A program made the translations under genes and the position numbers. From contig NZ_JADUCM010000028.1 of the NCBI RefSeq assembly GCF_016009175.1, forward strand, positions 1 to 64,000: a stretch of 64,000 nucleotides of DNA, given 5' to 3'. The notes under the pieces were generated by a model. The model was not told where the DNA came from and searched no databases. It saw only the letters and a list, made by a program, of their open reading frames with translations. Positions 52,117-61,745 of this stretch are shown here, piece after piece. This DNA comes from Pseudomonas alkylphenolica (GTDB lineage: Bacteria > Pseudomonadota > Gammaproteobacteria > Pseudomonadales > Pseudomonadaceae). Positions within the stretch are counted from its first letter, which is position 1. Each line of letters opens with the position of its first letter.

Positions 52117-54282
52117 ATGTCCCGTTTCGAGCCCTTTTTCAATCCTCACTCCATTGCCGTGATTGGCGCCTCCCAGGACCTGTCCTCGATCAGCGGGCAG
52201 CCCATCGCCCATCTGCTGGCGAAAGGTTTTTGCGGACAGATTCTACCCGTCAACCCTCGCTACACAGACGTCGCGGGTTACCCGTGCTACCCCGATGTGG
52301 CATCGCTCCCCGAGTGCCCTGATGTGGCGGTAATCGCCGTCGGCGCCCAACGGGTGGCTGGCGTGCTCAGCGAGCTGGGGAAAGCAGGTTGTCGCTATGC
52401 GGTCATCCTCTCTTCTGGCTTTGCCGAAGCCGGTGAAGCCGGTGCTCGCGTCCAGCGGGAAATCACCGCCATCGCCCACTGCCATGGCATGCAGGTGACC
52501 GGCCCCAACTGCCAGGGCTACATGAATATCAGCGAAGGCATCCATGTCGGCTTCGGCGCTCCGTATGGCCTCACCTACCCCAAAGGCCACCTGAGCCTCA
52601 CCTCGCAAAGCGGCGCATTTGGTAATTCAATCGTGATGCTGGCCAGCCAGGAAGGCATCGGTTTTCGTCACTATGTGTCCACCGGCAACGAATCCGTCAC
52701 TACGTCGCTGGACTTCATGGACGCGATGATCGACGACCCCGACACGCACATGATCGCCGGCTACGTCGAAGGCTTCCAGGACGCCGGGCGCTTGTTGTCG
52801 ATTGGCCGTCGGGCACTGATGGCCGGTAAACCGCTGCTGATCTGGAAAGTCGGCACCTCTGAAGCCGGAGCCAAAGCCGCCGCCTCCCACACCGCCAACC
52901 TCGGCGGTTCGATGGCGCTGTATCGAGCCGCTTTCCGCCAGAGTGGCATCATCGAAGTCTCGGACGTCGGCGACCTGGCCGACTGCAGCAAAGCCTTGCT
53001 GCCAGGACGTCTGCCTGCGGGCAATCGCCTGGCTGTCGTCACCATTTCAGGCGGTGCCGGCATTGCCATGGCCGATGGGGCTGCCGACGGCCATCTGCAA
53101 CTGCCTGCCCTGTCGGCGCATACAGTTGCTGCCCTCAAAGAGGTACTGCCGTCCTTTGCCGCCATTGCCAACCCGCTCGATGTCACCGCCAGTCTGCTCA
53201 ACGACGCGAACCTGCTGCGGGTCACCCTTGAGACGTTGGCGGACGACCCGAATGTCGACATGATCGGCCTCGCACTGGCCGCTGCCAGTGGCACGCTGGC
53301 CGTCGAGCTGGCCAAGGAAATCGTACGCATCTCCAAGGCCCGCGAGGTTCCCATTCTGGTGGCCTGGAACGCCGACCCCGCCAGCGTCGCAGAGGCTTAC
53401 GAGATTCTCGACAAGGCCGGCATTCCACGCTATCAGTCGCCGGTTCGCTGCGCCCGTGGTGCCAGCGCGCTGTGGGCCTTCGCACAGGCGCGAGGGCAGA
53501 TTGCCAAGGTGCTGGACGAGCACCCGCTGGTGCTTGACCGGTCTGAAGTACGGGCGGCGCTGCACGGTCGCCGAAACGACCTGACCGAATTCGAAGCCAA
53601 AAAAGTACTCGCCGCCTATGGCATCGGCGTCACCCGCGAAGGCCTTGCCACCAGCGCCGAAGAGGCTGTACATATCGCAGCTGCCTTGCACGGCCCGGTG
53701 GTGCTGAAAATTCAATCAGCCGATATCCCGCACAAGACCGAAGCCGGTGGCGTGCGCGTGGGTGTTGAGGGGGCTGCGGACATCACTGCGGCCTACCGTC
53801 AGATCATTACCAATGCCGAAGGCCACAATGCCCTGGCTGCTGTCGACGGTGTACTGGTTCAGGAAATGGTCGGTGGCGGTATCGAGATGATCCTGGGTAT
53901 CAACAACGACCCCCTGTTCGGCCCGGCAGTGATGGTCGGGTTTGGCGGTATTTTCGCTGAGGTGTGGAAAGACGTGAGCTTTCGCCTGGCACCGATTACC
54001 CGCTCGGAAGCCGAGTCGATGGTGCGCGACCTGCGCGCTTTTGCGATCCTCGATGGCGCCCGCGGCCGCCCCAAGGCCGACCTGACCGCACTGATCGATA
54101 CCCTGATGCGCCTGTCGGCGCTGGCCGTCGACTTGAAAGACAGCGTGCAGGAGCTGGATATCAACCCGCTGTTCGTGATGAATGCCGGCCAGGGTGTTAA
54201 GGCCGGCGATGCGCTGATCAAGCCCCGGGCCGCTAACATACAGCCTCACCTTGCACTCAAGGATGCCCTCGTCGGTTCATGA
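52117..54282 (+). CDS. ADP-forming acyl-CoA synthetase
   Basis: A 721-residue fusion of the alpha (CoA-binding, about 8-135; succinyl-CoA-ligase-like, about 150-450) and beta (ATP-grasp, about 490-715) parts of NDP-forming acyl-CoA synthetases. The phosphoryl-transfer histidine is His258 in AASHTANLGG. It makes an acyl-CoA from an acid, ATP and CoA. Coupled with the upstream dehydrogenase and downstream permease, it suggests uptake, activation and dehydrogenation of one organic acid, perhaps an arylpropanoid or short carboxylic acid; the exact acid is unknown. Confidence 0.9.
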   Translation: MSRFEPFFNPHSIAVIGASQDLSSISGQPIAHLLAKGFCGQILPVNPRYTDVAGYPCYPDVASLPECPDVAVIAVGAQRVAGVLSELGKAGCRYAVILSSGFAEAGEAGARVQREITAIAHCHGMQVTGPNCQGYMNISEGIHVGFGAPYGLTYPKGHLSLTSQSGAFGNSIVMLASQEGIGFRHYVSTGNESVTTSLDFMDAMIDDPDTHMIAGYVEGFQDAGRLLSIGRRALMAGKPLLIWKVGTSEAGAKAAASHTANLGGSMALYRAAFRQSGIIEVSDVGDLADCSKALLPGRLPAGNRLAVVTISGGAGIAMADGAADGHLQLPALSAHTVAALKEVLPSFAAIANPLDVTASLLNDANLLRVTLETLADDPNVDMIGLALAAASGTLAVELAKEIVRISKAREVPILVAWNADPASVAEAYEILDKAGIPRYQSPVRCARGASALWAFAQARGQIAKVLDEHPLVLDRSEVRAALHGRRNDLTEFEAKKVLAAYGIGVTREGLATSAEEAVHIAAALHGPVVLKIQSADIPHKTEAGGVRVGVEGAADITAAYRQIITNAEGHNALAAVDGVLVQEMVGGGIEMILGINNDPLFGPAVMVGFGGIFAEVWKDVSFRLAPITRSEAESMVRDLRAFAILDGARGRPKADLTALIDTLMRLSALAVDLKDSVQELDINPLFVMNAGQGVKAGDALIKPRAANIQPHLALKDALVGS

Positions 54283-54366
54283 CGCTGGCCGTTTCAGCCA
54301 CCCTGATGGCTGCTGACGGCAGCCGACCTTTGAAACGACTTTATAGTTGCAGTTAACGAGGGTCCT

Positions 54367-55683
54367 ATGAACATTTCTCACCAGACCAACGCTTTTCCGG
54401 ACACGTTTGCCGCTCACGAAGTTGAGCAAACCTACCGCAAGATCGCGCTTCGCCTCATGCCGTTCTTGATTATCTGCTACATCGTTTCCTACCTGGACCG
54501 CGCCAACATCAGCTACGCCAAGCTGCAGTTCATGAGCGACCTGGGCTTTTCCGAAGCGGCCTACGGGCTGGGTGCCGGCTTGTTTTTCGTCGGCTACGTG
54601 CTGTTCGAGGTCCCCAGCAACCTGTGGATGCAACGCATCGGCGCACGCCGTACCTTGCTGCGCATCATGATTCTCTGGGGTCTGATCTCCAGCGCCATGA
54701 TGTTCGTCAACACACCGACACAGTTCTACGTCATGCGATTCCTGCTCGGCGCTGCCGAAGCCGGGTTCTTTCCAGGGGTCATCCTCTACCTGACTTACTG
54801 GTTTCCCGCCGCACGCCGCGGGCGCGTCACCGGTTTCTTCATGATGGGTGCGGCCACCGCCGGCATCATTGGTGGGCCGGTTTCTACCTGGATCATGGTC
54901 CACATGGCTGGCCTGCAAGGTCTGCATGGCTGGCAGTGGTTGTTCCTGCTCGAAGGGCTGCCTGCGGTAGGTCTAGGCGTTGTCGCGTTCTACTACTTGT
55001 GCGATCGCCCCGAGGATGCCGACTGGCTCAGTGAAAGGGAAAAGTCGATCTTGCGGGGCGACCTGGCTGGCGAGCAGACCAGCGCGCAACACGGCTCAGG
55101 TCACGGCCTGCGTGAGGCACTGTGCAACCGCAAGCTGTACATCGGGATGCTGGGCTATTTCTGCGTACTGGTGTCGTTCAACGCCATTGGCTTCTGGGCG
55201 CCGACCATCATCCGCGACGTCGGGGTGAGCGACCTGCTGCAGGTCGGGATGTTGTCCAGCGCGGTGTTCCTGGCGGGCGCGGTCGGTACCTATGTCGTCG
55301 GCTACAGTTCGGACCTGCGGATGGAACGCCGCTGGCACCTGCTGGCTTGCAGCGCCGTCATCGCTGCCTGCTTCGTCTTGCTGCCACTGGTAGCCCACGA
55401 CGTCACACTGGCGATTGCCCTGCTCTCGCTGGCCGCAGCAGCGTCCTATGGCAGCTTTGTGGTGTTCTGGACCATCCCGCAAACCTTCCTGACCAGCAGT
55501 AGCAAGGCCAGTGGCATTGCCCTTATCACCAGCCTGGGGGGTATTGGCGCTTTCGTCAGCCCGACCCTGGTCGGCTGGATGAAAGCCAGCACCGGCAGCA
55601 TCTACGCGGGCCTGACCATTCTGGGGCTGATCACCTTGTTGGGTGCTGTGGTTGTGCTGATCGCCCTGCCTGCACGCAAGTAA
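54367..55683 (+). CDS. MFS transporter, anion:cation symporter family
   Basis: A 438-residue MFS protein with about 12 helices, N-terminal LRLMPFLIICYIVSYLDRAN (about 27-46) and VPSNLWMQRIGARR in the 2-3 loop, typical of the ACS family that takes up phthalate, hydroxyphenylpropanoate, glucarate and similar organic anions. It lies 84 bases after the ligase gene and probably imports the acid activated by it. Confidence 0.88.
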   Translation: MNISHQTNAFPDTFAAHEVEQTYRKIALRLMPFLIICYIVSYLDRANISYAKLQFMSDLGFSEAAYGLGAGLFFVGYVLFEVPSNLWMQRIGARRTLLRIMILWGLISSAMMFVNTPTQFYVMRFLLGAAEAGFFPGVILYLTYWFPAARRGRVTGFFMMGAATAGIIGGPVSTWIMVHMAGLQGLHGWQWLFLLEGLPAVGLGVVAFYYLCDRPEDADWLSEREKSILRGDLAGEQTSAQHGSGHGLREALCNRKLYIGMLGYFCVLVSFNAIGFWAPTIIRDVGVSDLLQVGMLSSAVFLAGAVGTYVVGYSSDLRMERRWHLLACSAVIAACFVLLPLVAHDVTLAIALLSLAAAASYGSFVVFWTIPQTFLTSSSKASGIALITSLGGIGAFVSPTLVGWMKASTGSIYAGLTILGLITLLGAVVVLIALPARK

Positions 55684-55696
55684 CCTTCATCGACCC

Positions 55697-55718
55697 GCCG
55701 TAACCGACAGGTTACGGC
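55697..55718. terminator. Terminator-like hairpin after the MFS gene
   Basis: Perfect stem GCCGTAACC / GGTTACGGC with a 4-base GACA loop; only a weak T/C-rich tail (CCCTTCCT). Confidence 0.55.
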
Positions 55719-55738
55719 CCTTCCTGCAGGAACAGACC

Positions 55739-56095
55739 ATGCGCGAACCGCAATGGCGGCTCAAAGGTGAAGAGCCGGACTACCGTTTTTCCCTGGCCAA
55801 TGAACGCACGTTCCTGGCCTGGATTCGCACTGCACTTGGCCTGCTGGCCGCCGGGTTGTTGCTCGATCAGTTCGCCAGCAAGCTTGGCCCGCCGGTGATC
55901 ATCGAAGGCCTCGCTATCGCGTTTGGCATTTTGGCTGCCACGCTGTGCGCGATAGCCTACCTGCGCTGGCGCGCCAATGAGATCGCCATGCGCCATGCAC
56001 ACCGATTGCCAGGCACGGCAGGCATCGCCTTGCTGGCCAGCGCAACCTTGGGCATAGCCGCTACCATCGCGCTGTTGTTGGTGGTCCGTGCATGA
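55739..56095 (+). CDS. DUF202 membrane protein
   Basis: A 118-residue DUF202 (YidH-like) protein: the conserved LANERTFLAWIRTALGLLA (about 19-37) and three hydrophobic segments. Function unknown. The next DUF202 gene overlaps it by four bases (ATGA), so the two are co-translated. Confidence 0.85.
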   Translation: MREPQWRLKGEEPDYRFSLANERTFLAWIRTALGLLAAGLLLDQFASKLGPPVIIEGLAIAFGILAATLCAIAYLRWRANEIAMRHAHRLPGTAGIALLASATLGIAATIALLLVVRA

Positions 56096-56421
56096 ACCTG
56101 CTACGCGATCCTGGCTTGCAGGCCGAACGCACCGCCTTGTCATGGAGTCGCACCGGGTTGGCGGTGCTGGCCAATGCGCTGCTGGCGTTGCGCGAAGGCT
56201 GGCACGGCCAGCACGGGCCGATCAGTGTGCTGGCCTGTGTCATGCTGGTAGCGGCTGCGGCCGCCGTGATTTACGGCACATGGCGTCGACAGCAGCTGTT
56301 GAACGGCGAGGCGCCGCTGGCGGTGTCAGCCCACGTGATCGCGACGGCAAGCATCATCTCGCTGATGGTCTGCGGCGCTGTAGTGGTGCACCTGGGGGGC
56401 TGCGCTGCACGACTTTTGTGA
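56092..56421 (+). CDS. DUF202 membrane protein (paired)
   Basis: A 109-residue DUF202-like (YidG-like) protein: LQAERTALSWSRTGLAVLAN (about 9-28) and three hydrophobic segments. Translationally coupled to the preceding one; the pair matches the YidH/YidG arrangement known in enterobacteria. Role unknown. Confidence 0.83.
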   Translation: MNLLRDPGLQAERTALSWSRTGLAVLANALLALREGWHGQHGPISVLACVMLVAAAAAVIYGTWRRQQLLNGEAPLAVSAHVIATASIISLMVCGAVVVHLGGCAARLL

Positions 56422-56503
56422 ACCCCATACGCTGTGGTAAATAACAGCGCGGCCAATCTGTCGGTGCCGAGCGCGGCGCCCCCGGCAACAGGGAGTTCTA
56501 TCG

Positions 56504-57409
56504 ATGCGGATACAGGATGCAGACCTCAAGGCACTGCGAATCTTCGAGACGATCGTGCAATGCGGCGGCTTTTCGGCCGCGCAGTCGGCCCTGAACATCA
56601 GCGCCTCGGCCATCAGCGAACAGATGAGCCTGCTGGAAACCCGCCTCGGCGTCAGGCTGTGTGAGCGCGGGCGCTCGGGGTTCCGCCTGACCGACGAGGG
56701 CGAAGTGCTGTACGAGGCCGCGCAGCGCATGCTGGCCGCCGTCGAGACCTTTTCCATGGAAGCGGCCACCCTGCGCAGTCAATTGAGTGGCGTGCTGCGG
56801 GTAGGCGTCATCGACGCCACCCTGACCGACCCGGGCAGCCCGCTGACCCTGGCCATTCGCCGGTTCGGCGAATTGGCGCCACAGGTGCATCTGCAGATCC
56901 ACATCGACACGCCCAGTGCGCTGGAACAACGGGTCATGGATGGTCGCCTGCACCTTGCGGTCGGCCCGTTTCCCGTGCAGTTGCCCGGCCTGGACTACAC
57001 CTCGCTGTATGAAGAAGCCCATGGCCTGTTCTGCTCGCGCAGCAATCCGTTGTTCAGCCAGCCAGACGCAGACATCACCCCGCAGTTGCTGAGCCAGACG
57101 CGGGTGGCCGCCCGCACCTGGCTCGGGCGCTTTGACCTTGACCAGCTGCAGGCCGAGCGAGCGGCGGGCAGCGTCGACAACGTCGAGGCACGGGCGATGA
57201 TGATCGTCTCCGGCCAGTACATCGGCTTTCTGCCGCTGCACTATGCCCAGCCCTGGGTCGACAAGGGCGAACTGCGCAGGGTGTGCCCGGAACAGTATGC
57301 CCCTACCCTCGATTTCACCTCGATCATCCGCCATCGCGGCGTCAGCCCGCCGCGCCCGGTCGCGGCGTTCCACCAGCAGTTGCGCGATTGCGCAAACGCG
57401 CAGGTTTGA
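56504..57409 (+). CDS. LysR-type transcriptional regulator
   Basis: A 301-residue LysR regulator: winged helix with LKALRIFETIVQCGGFSAAQ (about 6-25) and LLETRLGVRLCERGRSGFRL; effector domain from about 90. It reads toward the Rid/M20/BCCT genes with a 170-base gap in which I see no clear terminator. It probably controls them. Confidence 0.88.
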   Translation: MRIQDADLKALRIFETIVQCGGFSAAQSALNISASAISEQMSLLETRLGVRLCERGRSGFRLTDEGEVLYEAAQRMLAAVETFSMEAATLRSQLSGVLRVGVIDATLTDPGSPLTLAIRRFGELAPQVHLQIHIDTPSALEQRVMDGRLHLAVGPFPVQLPGLDYTSLYEEAHGLFCSRSNPLFSQPDADITPQLLSQTRVAARTWLGRFDLDQLQAERAAGSVDNVEARAMMIVSGQYIGFLPLHYAQPWVDKGELRRVCPEQYAPTLDFTSIIRHRGVSPPRPVAAFHQQLRDCANAQV

Positions 57410-57579
57410 CGGCACAGCCCGGCTTGCTTCGGCAATTGCCGAAGTCAACTTCATGAACCGGCTATTCTTCCGAACTATCGGGTTCACTAAAGTCTGGGTC
57501 GAGACAATAAAGCCAACCTGACGATTGCTCTGCTGGTCCGCTGTTGCAGGGGCCCTGGTCGAGCAACGGGAGCAACGCC

Positions 57580-58791
57580 ATGTCCGACCTCACCCCAGCC
57601 CTTGCCTCACCCTTGCCGGTTCAACCCTGGCGCAGTCGACGCCTTGGCCAGCAACTGTTCATTGGCGGCGTGCTGCCCGTTGACGCCGAAGGCCAACTGA
57701 CAGGCGCCGGCGATATCGAAGCCCAGACCCACGCCGTATTCCACCACCTGAAAGCGGCGCTGGAAGCCGCCGGCCTGGAAATGGCCGACCTGGTGCGCCT
57801 CAACACCTATTACGTCTACGAGGGCGAAGAAGCCCAGGCCACGGTGTACTGGGAGAAGATGACCCGGGTACGCCTGCAGTACTTCCCCGACCCCGGCCCC
57901 GCCGCCACGGCGGTTCGCGTGCATGGCACCGGTTGCCCGGGGGCACTGATCCAGCTGGAAGCCGAAGCACTGGCCGTAGTGCCTACTCAGCGCCAGCGAA
58001 TCATGCCGGCACACAGCTGGGACTGGAGCATTCCGGTGCCCTTGTCCCAGGGCTGGCAGGTGCAGGAGCAGATCTGGGTGGGCGGCCAGGTATCGGCCGA
58101 CAGAGCAGGCAAGGCGGTCAGCCTGGGAGACTTGCCGGGGCAGACCCATAACGTGCTGGAGCACATCCGCCATGTGCTGCAGGACGCGGGTGCGCAGTTC
58201 AGCGACCTCACCCAGCTGAAGGTCTGCTACCTGCACGACGGTGATGCACAGGCGGCCGAATCGCGCCTGCAAGACATCATGCAGGTGGTCCGTGCGACCT
58301 GTGGCGAGCCGTTGCCGCCGGTCACCGCCTTTGGCGTCAACCTGCTGTACGAAGGGCTGCTGCTGGAGATCGACGCCAGCGCCCAGCGCGGGGCCGCCCA
58401 TGAGGATGGCGTGACTGAGGCTGGCAACCGTAACGCGGCCGCCGACGTTCAGGTGCGGCGCAGCGGCACACGCGTGCATGTTGCCGGCCAGAGCGTTGCA
58501 GCCACTGCACTGCAGCCGGCGTTCAACGACGTGCTGCTACGCCTTGTCGGCCAGTTACGCAGCGTCGGCTCTGGTCCGGAGGCGCTCGCCCATCTGCATG
58601 TACTGGTCGCTGGCGCCGAGGCAGATCACGCCCCGCTTCAGGCCCTGTCGTTGTTCACCCGTGCCTTGCAGCGCTATTGCGGCGACCACCTGCCACCCTT
58701 CACCCTGGTCCGGGTGATCGGTTTGCCGGATGGCGCCTCGGTCCAGGTCGATGCCCTTGCCGTTGATGCGCAGGAGGCGCGCCGCGCATGA
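57580..58791 (+). CDS. Triple Rid/YjgF-domain protein
   Basis: A 403-residue protein with three tandem Rid (YjgF/YER057c/UK114) domains, at roughly 10-135, 145-270 and 290-395. RidA enzymes hydrolyse reactive enamine/imines and need an arginine in a PARS-type motif; here the matching positions read PAAT, PPVT and PPFT, so none of the three domains has it. Such proteins are usually single-domain trimers, so this chain may fold as a covalent trimer with a different role. ATG 57580 has GGGAGC upstream. The stop overlaps the M20 gene start (ATGA). Confidence 0.82.
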   Translation: MSDLTPALASPLPVQPWRSRRLGQQLFIGGVLPVDAEGQLTGAGDIEAQTHAVFHHLKAALEAAGLEMADLVRLNTYYVYEGEEAQATVYWEKMTRVRLQYFPDPGPAATAVRVHGTGCPGALIQLEAEALAVVPTQRQRIMPAHSWDWSIPVPLSQGWQVQEQIWVGGQVSADRAGKAVSLGDLPGQTHNVLEHIRHVLQDAGAQFSDLTQLKVCYLHDGDAQAAESRLQDIMQVVRATCGEPLPPVTAFGVNLLYEGLLLEIDASAQRGAAHEDGVTEAGNRNAAADVQVRRSGTRVHVAGQSVAATALQPAFNDVLLRLVGQLRSVGSGPEALAHLHVLVAGAEADHAPLQALSLFTRALQRYCGDHLPPFTLVRVIGLPDGASVQVDALAVDAQEARRA

Positions 58792-59924
58792 ACCCCACCG
58801 AGCACGCCATCGAGCTGACCCGCCGCCTGGTGCGGTTCGACACCACCAACCCGCCCGGCAACGAACAGCCCTGCGCAGCGTTTCTTGCCACGCTGCTGGC
58901 CGAGGCAGGATTCACCACCACCCTGCACGAACTGGCGCCGGGGCGCGCCAGCCTGGTGGCCTATCTGGGCAACGGCGAGGGACGGCCGCTGTGCTTCACC
59001 GGCCACCTGGACACCGTACCGCTCGGCAAGACGCCCTGGTCGGTTGACCCGTTCGCCGGCGAGATCCGCGATGGCCGCCTGTACGGCCGGGGCAGCAGCG
59101 ACATGAAGGCCGGGATTGCTGCCTTCATCAGCGCGGCGCTGCAGGCGCGCAGCCTGATTGCCGAGGGCCCGGGCGTGGTGCTGGTGCTGACCGCCAGTGA
59201 GGAAACCGGCTGCCAGGGCGCCGCTGCGCTGCTGCGCGATGGCGTCGACCAGCACCGCGCCGGGGCAATCATCGTCGGCGAGATGACCGCCAACTATCCC
59301 CTGATCGGCCACAAGGGCGCGCTCTGGCTATCACTCAGCGCGCGCGGCAAAAGCGCCCACGGCTCCATGCCCGAGCGCGGCGACAATGCGCTCTACAAGG
59401 CCGCGCGTGCGCTGGGCAAGATCGAGCACTACCGGGTTACGGCGCAGCCTCATCCGGTACTGGGTGATACCAGCATCAGTGCCGGCACCCTGCACGCCGG
59501 CAGCAGCATCAATGTCGTGCCGGACCTGGCCGAGCTCGGCGTCGATATCCGCAGCTTGCCAGGCATGTCCCACAGCGACACCCGCGAGGCCCTGCTGAGC
59601 GCATTGCAGCCCGACATCTGCGAAGCGCACACCATGCTCGACCTGCCCGCCGTATTCAGCGACAGCGCCGACCCGTGGATCGCGGCGGTGTACCGCATGA
59701 CCGAAGCAGAAACCGGCATCCGTCCCGAACCCCGGGGCGCCAGCTATTTCACCGATGCCTGCGCACTGCAACACGCCCACCCCGGTGTGCCCATCGTGAT
59801 CCTCGGGCCGGGAACACCGGAAATGGCGCACCAGACCGACGAATACTGCGAGGTTGCGCGCATCGACGAGGCGGTGCGCCTGTACCGGCGCTTGATCATC
59901 GACTGGTGCACACCCGGCACCTGA
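58788..59924 (+). CDS. M20-family amidohydrolase (ArgE/DapE-like)
   Basis: A 378-residue zinc peptidase/deacylase. Metal and catalytic residues visible: His73 and Asp75 in TGHLDTVP, Asp105 in GRGSSDMKAG, Glu pair 138-139 in SEETG, C-terminal His in MAHQTDEY. The dimerisation domain lies about 180-290. Members remove acyl groups from N-acyl amino acids or open small peptides. Overlap with the triple-Rid gene and the BCCT transporter downstream suggest catabolism of an imported acylated or betaine-like compound, substrate unknown. Confidence 0.87.
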   Translation: MNPTEHAIELTRRLVRFDTTNPPGNEQPCAAFLATLLAEAGFTTTLHELAPGRASLVAYLGNGEGRPLCFTGHLDTVPLGKTPWSVDPFAGEIRDGRLYGRGSSDMKAGIAAFISAALQARSLIAEGPGVVLVLTASEETGCQGAAALLRDGVDQHRAGAIIVGEMTANYPLIGHKGALWLSLSARGKSAHGSMPERGDNALYKAARALGKIEHYRVTAQPHPVLGDTSISAGTLHAGSSINVVPDLAELGVDIRSLPGMSHSDTREALLSALQPDICEAHTMLDLPAVFSDSADPWIAAVYRMTEAETGIRPEPRGASYFTDACALQHAHPGVPIVILGPGTPEMAHQTDEYCEVARIDEAVRLYRRLIIDWCTPGT

Positions 59925-60045
59925 TACCCACGGTTTTCCCACAGGCCCGGTGCGCCTACACAAGCACTTCTATGGCTGTTCCGGGTGGCTGCCTGCACCC
60001 GGAACAACAACAAAATCAAAACAGCCGAACATAGAAAGGTACGCC

Positions 60046-61689
60046 ATGAAAATAACCACAACCGCCCAGCCGGCCACTGCGGATGCACCCTCGGTGCGGG
60101 CCAGCAAGGACACGCTGCTGATCGTCGTCAGCGTGATTTCCATCTTCCTCACCGTGTTTGCCCTGGCCGCTTTCCCGGCACGCTCCGAGCAAGTGGCCAG
60201 CCAGCTGTTCCAAAGCGCCACCGACCTGCTCGCAGCGCCGGTGCTGGTGATCTTCCTGGCCTTCGTCGCCGGGTCGCTGTTCATCATCTTCAGCAAGTAC
60301 GGCAACATACGCCTGGGCAGCGGCAAGCCAGCGTTCAAGACCCTGCCGTGGGTGTTCATGTTCATCTGCGCCGGGCTCAGTTCGGCGACCCTGTACTGGG
60401 GCCTGGTGGAATGGGCCTTCTACTACAACACCCCGGGGCTGAACATTGCCCCACACAGCCCTGAAGCGCTGGACATGAGCATCGCCTACGCGTTTTTCCA
60501 CTGGGGCTTTGGCACCTGGGCCTGCTACGCCATCGGCGGCATGGCCATGGCCTACTACTACCACGTGCGCAAGCACGACAAGCTGAGCCTGGCCGGCATC
60601 ATCGAAGCGATCACCGGGTTCAGGGCCAACGGCCCGGTCGGGCGGCTGATCGATATCATCTTCCTGATCGGCACCTTCGGCGGGCTGACGGTGACCATGG
60701 TGGTGACCACCCAGACCTTCTCCAACGCCCTGTCCAACCTCACCGGCCTGCCCAACACCTTCGCCATGCAGGCGGGCATTGTCCTGGTGATCACCAGCAT
60801 CTTTTCCCTGAGTTCCTACATCGGCCTGGAAGGCGGCATGCAGCGCCTGGCCACCATGGTCTGCTGGGGTGCGCTGTTCTGCGCACTGGCCGTGCTGGTG
60901 GTCGGGCCGACCGGGTTCATCGTCAAGAACACGGTCAACGGCGTCGGCCTTATGCTCTCCAACTTCCTGCACATGAGCCTGTTCACCGACCCCGCCGGCG
61001 ACGGCGACTTCACCCGCAACTGGACGGTGTTCTACTGGTTCTGGGCGATCTCGTACACGCCGGCGGTGTCGATTTTCGTTGCCCGCGTGTCACGTGGGCG
61101 GACGCTGAAAGAGGTTGCCGCGGCGCTGCTGCTTGGCGGCAGCGTGAGCTGCTGGGCGATCTTCGGCAGCCTCAGCGGCTATGGTATCGAGCAACTGCTC
61201 ACGGGCACCCTGGATGTTCCCGCCATCGTCGCCAGCCAAGGTGGCGAAGTGGCAATCACGCAGCTGTTGAACGGCTTTCCGATGTCGGGCCTGGCCACCG
61301 CGTTCTACCTGTTCGTGATGGTCATTTTCCTCGCCTCGCATGTCGACGCCTCGGCCTACACCGTGGCCGCCGCGACCACCCGCAACCTGCCTGAAGGCCG
61401 TGACCCGTCACCCTTCCTGCGCCTGTTCTGGTGCGTGATGCTGGCCCTGGTGCCGCTGACCATGATCGCCAATCACCTGTCGCTGAAAACGGTTAAAACC
61501 TCGGTGATCCTCACCTCCATTCCGTTCTTCTTCCTGTTGGTGGTGATGGCCATTGGTTTCGCCAAATGGGTGTACCGCGACTACCGCCACCGCAGCGCAC
61601 AGGACATCGAGGCCGAATCCCGCCTATTTGAGCAAGAACCCCTGGCGACTGCCCACAGCACACGCCTGACGGAAGCAACAGCGCTTTAA
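60046..61689 (+). CDS. BCCT-family transporter, CaiT-like
   Basis: A 547-residue betaine/carnitine/choline transporter with about 12 helices. TLYWGLVEWAFYYNTPGL (about 107-124) is the substrate-site helix; WGxxEW resembles the CaiT branch more than BetP's WGVAEP form (from memory). ATG 60046 has GAAAGG upstream. Third gene of the Rid/M20/BCCT unit, 121 bases after the M20 gene. Likely imports a quaternary amine, carnitine-like compound, or a related zwitterion. Confidence 0.88.
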   Translation: MKITTTAQPATADAPSVRASKDTLLIVVSVISIFLTVFALAAFPARSEQVASQLFQSATDLLAAPVLVIFLAFVAGSLFIIFSKYGNIRLGSGKPAFKTLPWVFMFICAGLSSATLYWGLVEWAFYYNTPGLNIAPHSPEALDMSIAYAFFHWGFGTWACYAIGGMAMAYYYHVRKHDKLSLAGIIEAITGFRANGPVGRLIDIIFLIGTFGGLTVTMVVTTQTFSNALSNLTGLPNTFAMQAGIVLVITSIFSLSSYIGLEGGMQRLATMVCWGALFCALAVLVVGPTGFIVKNTVNGVGLMLSNFLHMSLFTDPAGDGDFTRNWTVFYWFWAISYTPAVSIFVARVSRGRTLKEVAAALLLGGSVSCWAIFGSLSGYGIEQLLTGTLDVPAIVASQGGEVAITQLLNGFPMSGLATAFYLFVMVIFLASHVDASAYTVAAATTRNLPEGRDPSPFLRLFWCVMLALVPLTMIANHLSLKTVKTSVILTSIPFFFLLVVMAIGFAKWVYRDYRHRSAQDIEAESRLFEQEPLATAHSTRLTEATAL

Positions 61690-61703
61690 GTGCCATCGAG
61701 GTG

Positions 61704-61745
61704 CATTCACTTTCTCTGTACAGACCGTTACAGAGAAAGTGAATG
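61704..61745. repeat. Perfect 17-bp inverted repeat
   Basis: CATTCACTTTCTCTGTA at 61704-61720 and its exact complement at 61729-61745, 8-base loop, 15 bases after the BCCT stop. No T-run follows. It may be a terminator or marks the border where sequence composition changes. Confidence 0.8.
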
